Shown one piece after another: positions 5,915 to 7,164 of a stretch of 7,164 nucleotides of DNA. Positions within the stretch are counted from its first letter, which is position 1. The number at the start of each line of letters is the position of its first letter. The DNA lies in the NCBI GenBank assembly GCA_949293925.1, contig CASFFI010000026.1, positions 1-7,164 on the forward strand, read 5' to 3'. Below the pieces are notes generated by a model. It saw nothing but the letters and a program-made list of their open reading frames with translations. It was not told the DNA's origin and ran no database searches. A program made the translations under genes and the position numbers. The stretch is from an uncultured Christensenella sp. (lineage in GTDB: Bacteria; Bacillota; Clostridia; Christensenellales; UBA1242).

Positions 5915-6391
5915 ATGAATTATTATGAATTAAGGACAGATTTACAAAATATTATATCATCATTAAGAAGTTTATCGACTTCAATAAGTGATGTAAAGTC
6001 TAATCAAAAAACAAATGCAACATTTTTAAGAGATATCAATAGGGATTTAGATGTTTTATTAGACAAAATAGTTTCAATGTTGAATTCTTTGCAAAATAGT
6101 ATATCAAAATTAGAAACAATTTCTCAAAAACAGTTGAATTTTTCGCAAAATAATGATGAATTTTTGAAATCAATTAAAAATACAACTAATTATAGTTTTA
6201 CAATTAAAACAATAGAAATTTTATCTAATATTTTAAAAGATTTACAAGCAAAAAAAATTTCTACTAGCCTTGCAGAACTTGAAAGAAGTGCTATTATTAC
6301 AGAATATCAAGATGCCTTTGATGGTTATATGCCTAAGTCAATAAAAATATTAAACAAAGCAATCATGCAACAGATAGATAGTTTAAAATAA
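5915..6391 (+). CDS. Uncharacterised helical, probably coiled-coil protein, second gene of the operon
   Basis: The gene encodes 158 aa from ATG 5915. No family is recognised. The sequence is hydrophilic, rich in Ser, Asn, Leu, Ile and Lys, and has no cysteine or tryptophan. From about residue 5 to 75 it shows heptad-like hydrophobic spacing (LQNIISSLRSLSTSISDV, INRDLDVLLDKIVSMLNSL, ISKLETISQ), suggesting a long coiled coil. The C-terminal part has a further helix (IEILSNILKDLQAK) and ends in IKILNKAIMQQIDSL. No signal peptide, membrane segment or catalytic motif is visible. The ATG at 5891 would add eight residues and overlap the previous stop, but the ribosome site points to 5915. It lies 20 nt after the first gene and 24 nt before the third. 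A structural or partner-binding role is the most that can be suggested. Confidence 0.75.
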   Translation: MNYYELRTDLQNIISSLRSLSTSISDVKSNQKTNATFLRDINRDLDVLLDKIVSMLNSLQNSISKLETISQKQLNFSQNNDEFLKSIKNTTNYSFTIKTIEILSNILKDLQAKKISTSLAELERSAIITEYQDAFDGYMPKSIKILNKAIMQQIDSLK

Positions 6392-6415
6392 ATTTTATAA
6401 ATAAAGAGGAAAATT

Positions 6416-6673
6416 ATGGATAATATGTTCTTATATGATTACAGAAAATTAGTAATCGAAAATGATAGCGAGGAAACTAGAACAAATATACAAAGAATAA
6501 ATAACGATCGAAAAGAGTTAGAAGAAAAATTTAAGAAAGCGTTAGAACAAGCAGATGCCCTCGAACGTAAAGCAAAAGCATTATTAGAGAAATATGGTAT
6601 AAAAAAATATGGAGATAGAATAGATAATGGCCAACAAAAAGAAAATGAACAAAAGTTAGAAAAACTATTATAA
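6416..6673 (+). CDS. Uncharacterised short charged coiled-coil protein, third gene of the operon
   Basis: The gene encodes 85 aa and I do not recognise it. It begins MDNMFLYDYRKLVIEND. A strongly charged helix follows at about 25-58 (INNDRKELEEKFKKALEQ, ADALERKAKALLEKYGI), with heptad spacing typical of a coiled coil, and the tail is glutamine- and lysine-rich (NGQQKENEQKLEKLL). There is no cysteine, tryptophan or WXG motif, no signal peptide and no membrane segment. AGAGGA (6405-6410) five bases before the ATG supports the start. It is the last gene of the operon. Small size and simple composition lower certainty, but the ribosome site and regular spacing after the preceding gene argue that it is translated. 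It might assemble with the preceding coiled-coil protein, which is inference. Confidence 0.7.
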   Translation: MDNMFLYDYRKLVIENDSEETRTNIQRINNDRKELEEKFKKALEQADALERKAKALLEKYGIKKYGDRIDNGQQKENEQKLEKLL

Positions 6674-7078
6674 AAAAATTATTAAAATTTAGCCTTTTAT
6701 TTTATAAATAAGAATGTAAAAATAAAAGAAAAATAAAATCTTCATAATAATTCTTATGTGATGTACACAATTTGTTATAATAATTGTAATTGAAAACCAA
6801 AATAGTAAACTTAAAATCATTACTATCTTTAAAATTGTATTTGATATATTCAAGAAATAATAAAAATAAGATTTTTTGAAATTCTATTAAATCATTTTTT
6901 TGCTGCATTGAAACAGATTAAGTAATATAAAGTTAGTATAAAGTAGTAATTAAATTTACAATCACGCAACATAAAAATATAAAGTATAAAAACTGATTTT
7001 TTTCCTCATTTAAAACATTATAAAATAGGAATATGCTATTGAAAATAAGGTCTTTACTTTTTAATAAACATATCAAAT
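6674..7078. other. AT-rich non-coding region after the three-gene operon
   Basis: About 400 bases with no supported gene. A 10-bp A/T-only inverted repeat, CTTTTATTTT (6694-6703) with AAAATAAAAG (6719-6728), follows the last gene but lacks a T-tract, so it is at best a weak terminator. An isolated extended -10 (TGTTATAAT, 6773-6781) has no -35. ATAGTAA (6802-6808) and TTACTAT (6820-6826) could form a small hairpin. The reverse-strand frames of 68 and 76 codons here lack ribosome sites and have low-complexity Phe/Leu/Tyr-rich translations. Confidence 0.6.
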
Positions 7079-7116
7079 AAAAAAAATGTAAAAAAATAAA
7101 AAAAAGTTTTAAAAAA
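7079..7116 (+). promoter_or_regulatory. Phased A-tracts / possible UP element
   Basis: Runs of 8, 7, 8 and 6 A lie at 7079-7086, 7090-7096, 7098-7105 and 7111-7116. Their centres are about 8-12 nt apart, near the helical repeat. They sit directly upstream of the -35 at 7120, where curved DNA and UP elements raise promoter strength through the RNA polymerase alpha subunits. Confidence 0.5.
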
Positions 7117-7119
7117 CTG

Positions 7120-7148
7120 TTGACAGAAAAAATAAGGTGTGATAATAT
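7120..7148 (+). promoter_or_regulatory. Strong sigma-A-type promoter with extended -10
   Basis: A perfect TTGACA (7120-7125), a 17-nt spacer and TAATAT (7143-7148), with TG at 7140-7141 giving the extended -10 TGATAATAT. It is the best promoter in the window. The start point should lie at about 7153-7156, at the ATG of a possible gene leaving the window. Confidence 0.75.
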
Positions 7149-7152
7149 TACA

Positions 7153-7164
7153 ATGCAACGCAAA
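7153..7164 (+). CDS. Possible start of a leaderless gene, cut by the window end
   Basis: ATG 7153 opens a frame of four codons (Met-Gln-Arg-Lys) before the window ends. It lies only 4 nt after the -10 box, so if used, the mRNA would have no leader. AAGGTG at 7134-7139 resembles a ribosome site but is 13 nt away and would lie upstream of the transcription start. The true start may be beyond the window. Confidence 0.3.

Noticed and set aside
5496..6673. Type VII secretion (WXG100/LXG) or toxin-antitoxin module
   Set aside because: No WXG motif, no ATPase or LXG partner, no recognisable toxin fold or DNA-binding antitoxin motif; helical content alone is not evidence.
6694..6728. Terminator for the three-gene operon
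   Set aside because: The 10-bp stem is A/T-rich with a 15-nt loop and no following T-tract; kept only as a weak inverted repeat in the spacer description.
6702..6908. Reverse-strand ORF of 68 codons
   Set aside because: No ribosome site before its ATG, translation is low-complexity Phe/Leu/Asn/Tyr as expected from AT-rich non-coding DNA, and no reverse-strand promoter or terminator frames it.
7033..7080. 15-codon forward ORF (MLLKIRSLLFNKHIK)
   Set aside because: AGGA lies only two bases from the ATG, no good promoter precedes it, and an ORF of this length is expected by chance.
6933..7163. Reverse-strand ORF of 76 codons with hydrophobic translation
   Set aside because: It runs antisense through the A-tracts and the strong forward promoter; the Phe/Leu-rich sequence is simply the reverse complement of A-rich DNA.

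Overview
The window is very AT-rich, especially between genes. It reads as a chromosomal segment of a low-GC Gram-positive-type bacterium (Bacillota/Firmicutes-like), probably an uncultured clostridial or related lineage. The reasons are the gene order tig-clpP-clpX, AGGAGG-type Shine-Dalgarno sites, sigma-A-like TTGACA/TATAAT promoters and rho-independent terminators. Tryptophan is encoded by TGG and no in-frame TGA interrupts the genes, so the standard bacterial code fits and a Mollicutes-type code is unlikely. The lineage is inference; the gene identities of the first block are secure.

All genes seen are on the + strand. Positions 1-2201 hold a protein-quality-control operon: the 3' end of trigger factor (tig), clpP and clpX, tightly spaced and closed by a clear hairpin/T-tract terminator. 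ClpP and ClpX have their catalytic residues and main motifs, so this is a working ClpXP protease locus; trigger factor would handle nascent chains in the same operon. No lon follows clpX. Positions 2202-2543 are non-coding, nearly pure A/T, with two short tandem duplications. A near-consensus promoter whose predicted start point falls on the ATG then drives a 113-aa stand-alone Smr-like protein (2579-2920), which looks leaderless. Another AT-rich spacer with a 15-nt tandem repeat follows.

Positions 3216-5378 encode a 720-aa protein with three N-terminal membrane segments and a long, cysteine-free, acidic ectodomain. The ectodomain is built from about four 90-residue repeats, themselves assembled from a short recurring motif of the type h-T-I-x-D/E-L. 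It ends at a good terminator. A promoter at 5453-5480 starts a compact three-gene operon (5496-6673) of small, mostly helical proteins of 132, 158 and 85 aa that I do not recognise.

Positions 6674-7119 are non-coding AT-rich DNA. The window closes with roughly helically spaced A-tracts, a consensus promoter with an extended -10 (7120-7148), and possibly the first codons of another leaderless gene at 7153. The repeat ectodomain protein, the orphan three-gene operon and the apparent leaderless genes are the parts most worth following up. Nothing here amounts to a recognisable defence system, CRISPR array, mobile element or RNA gene.
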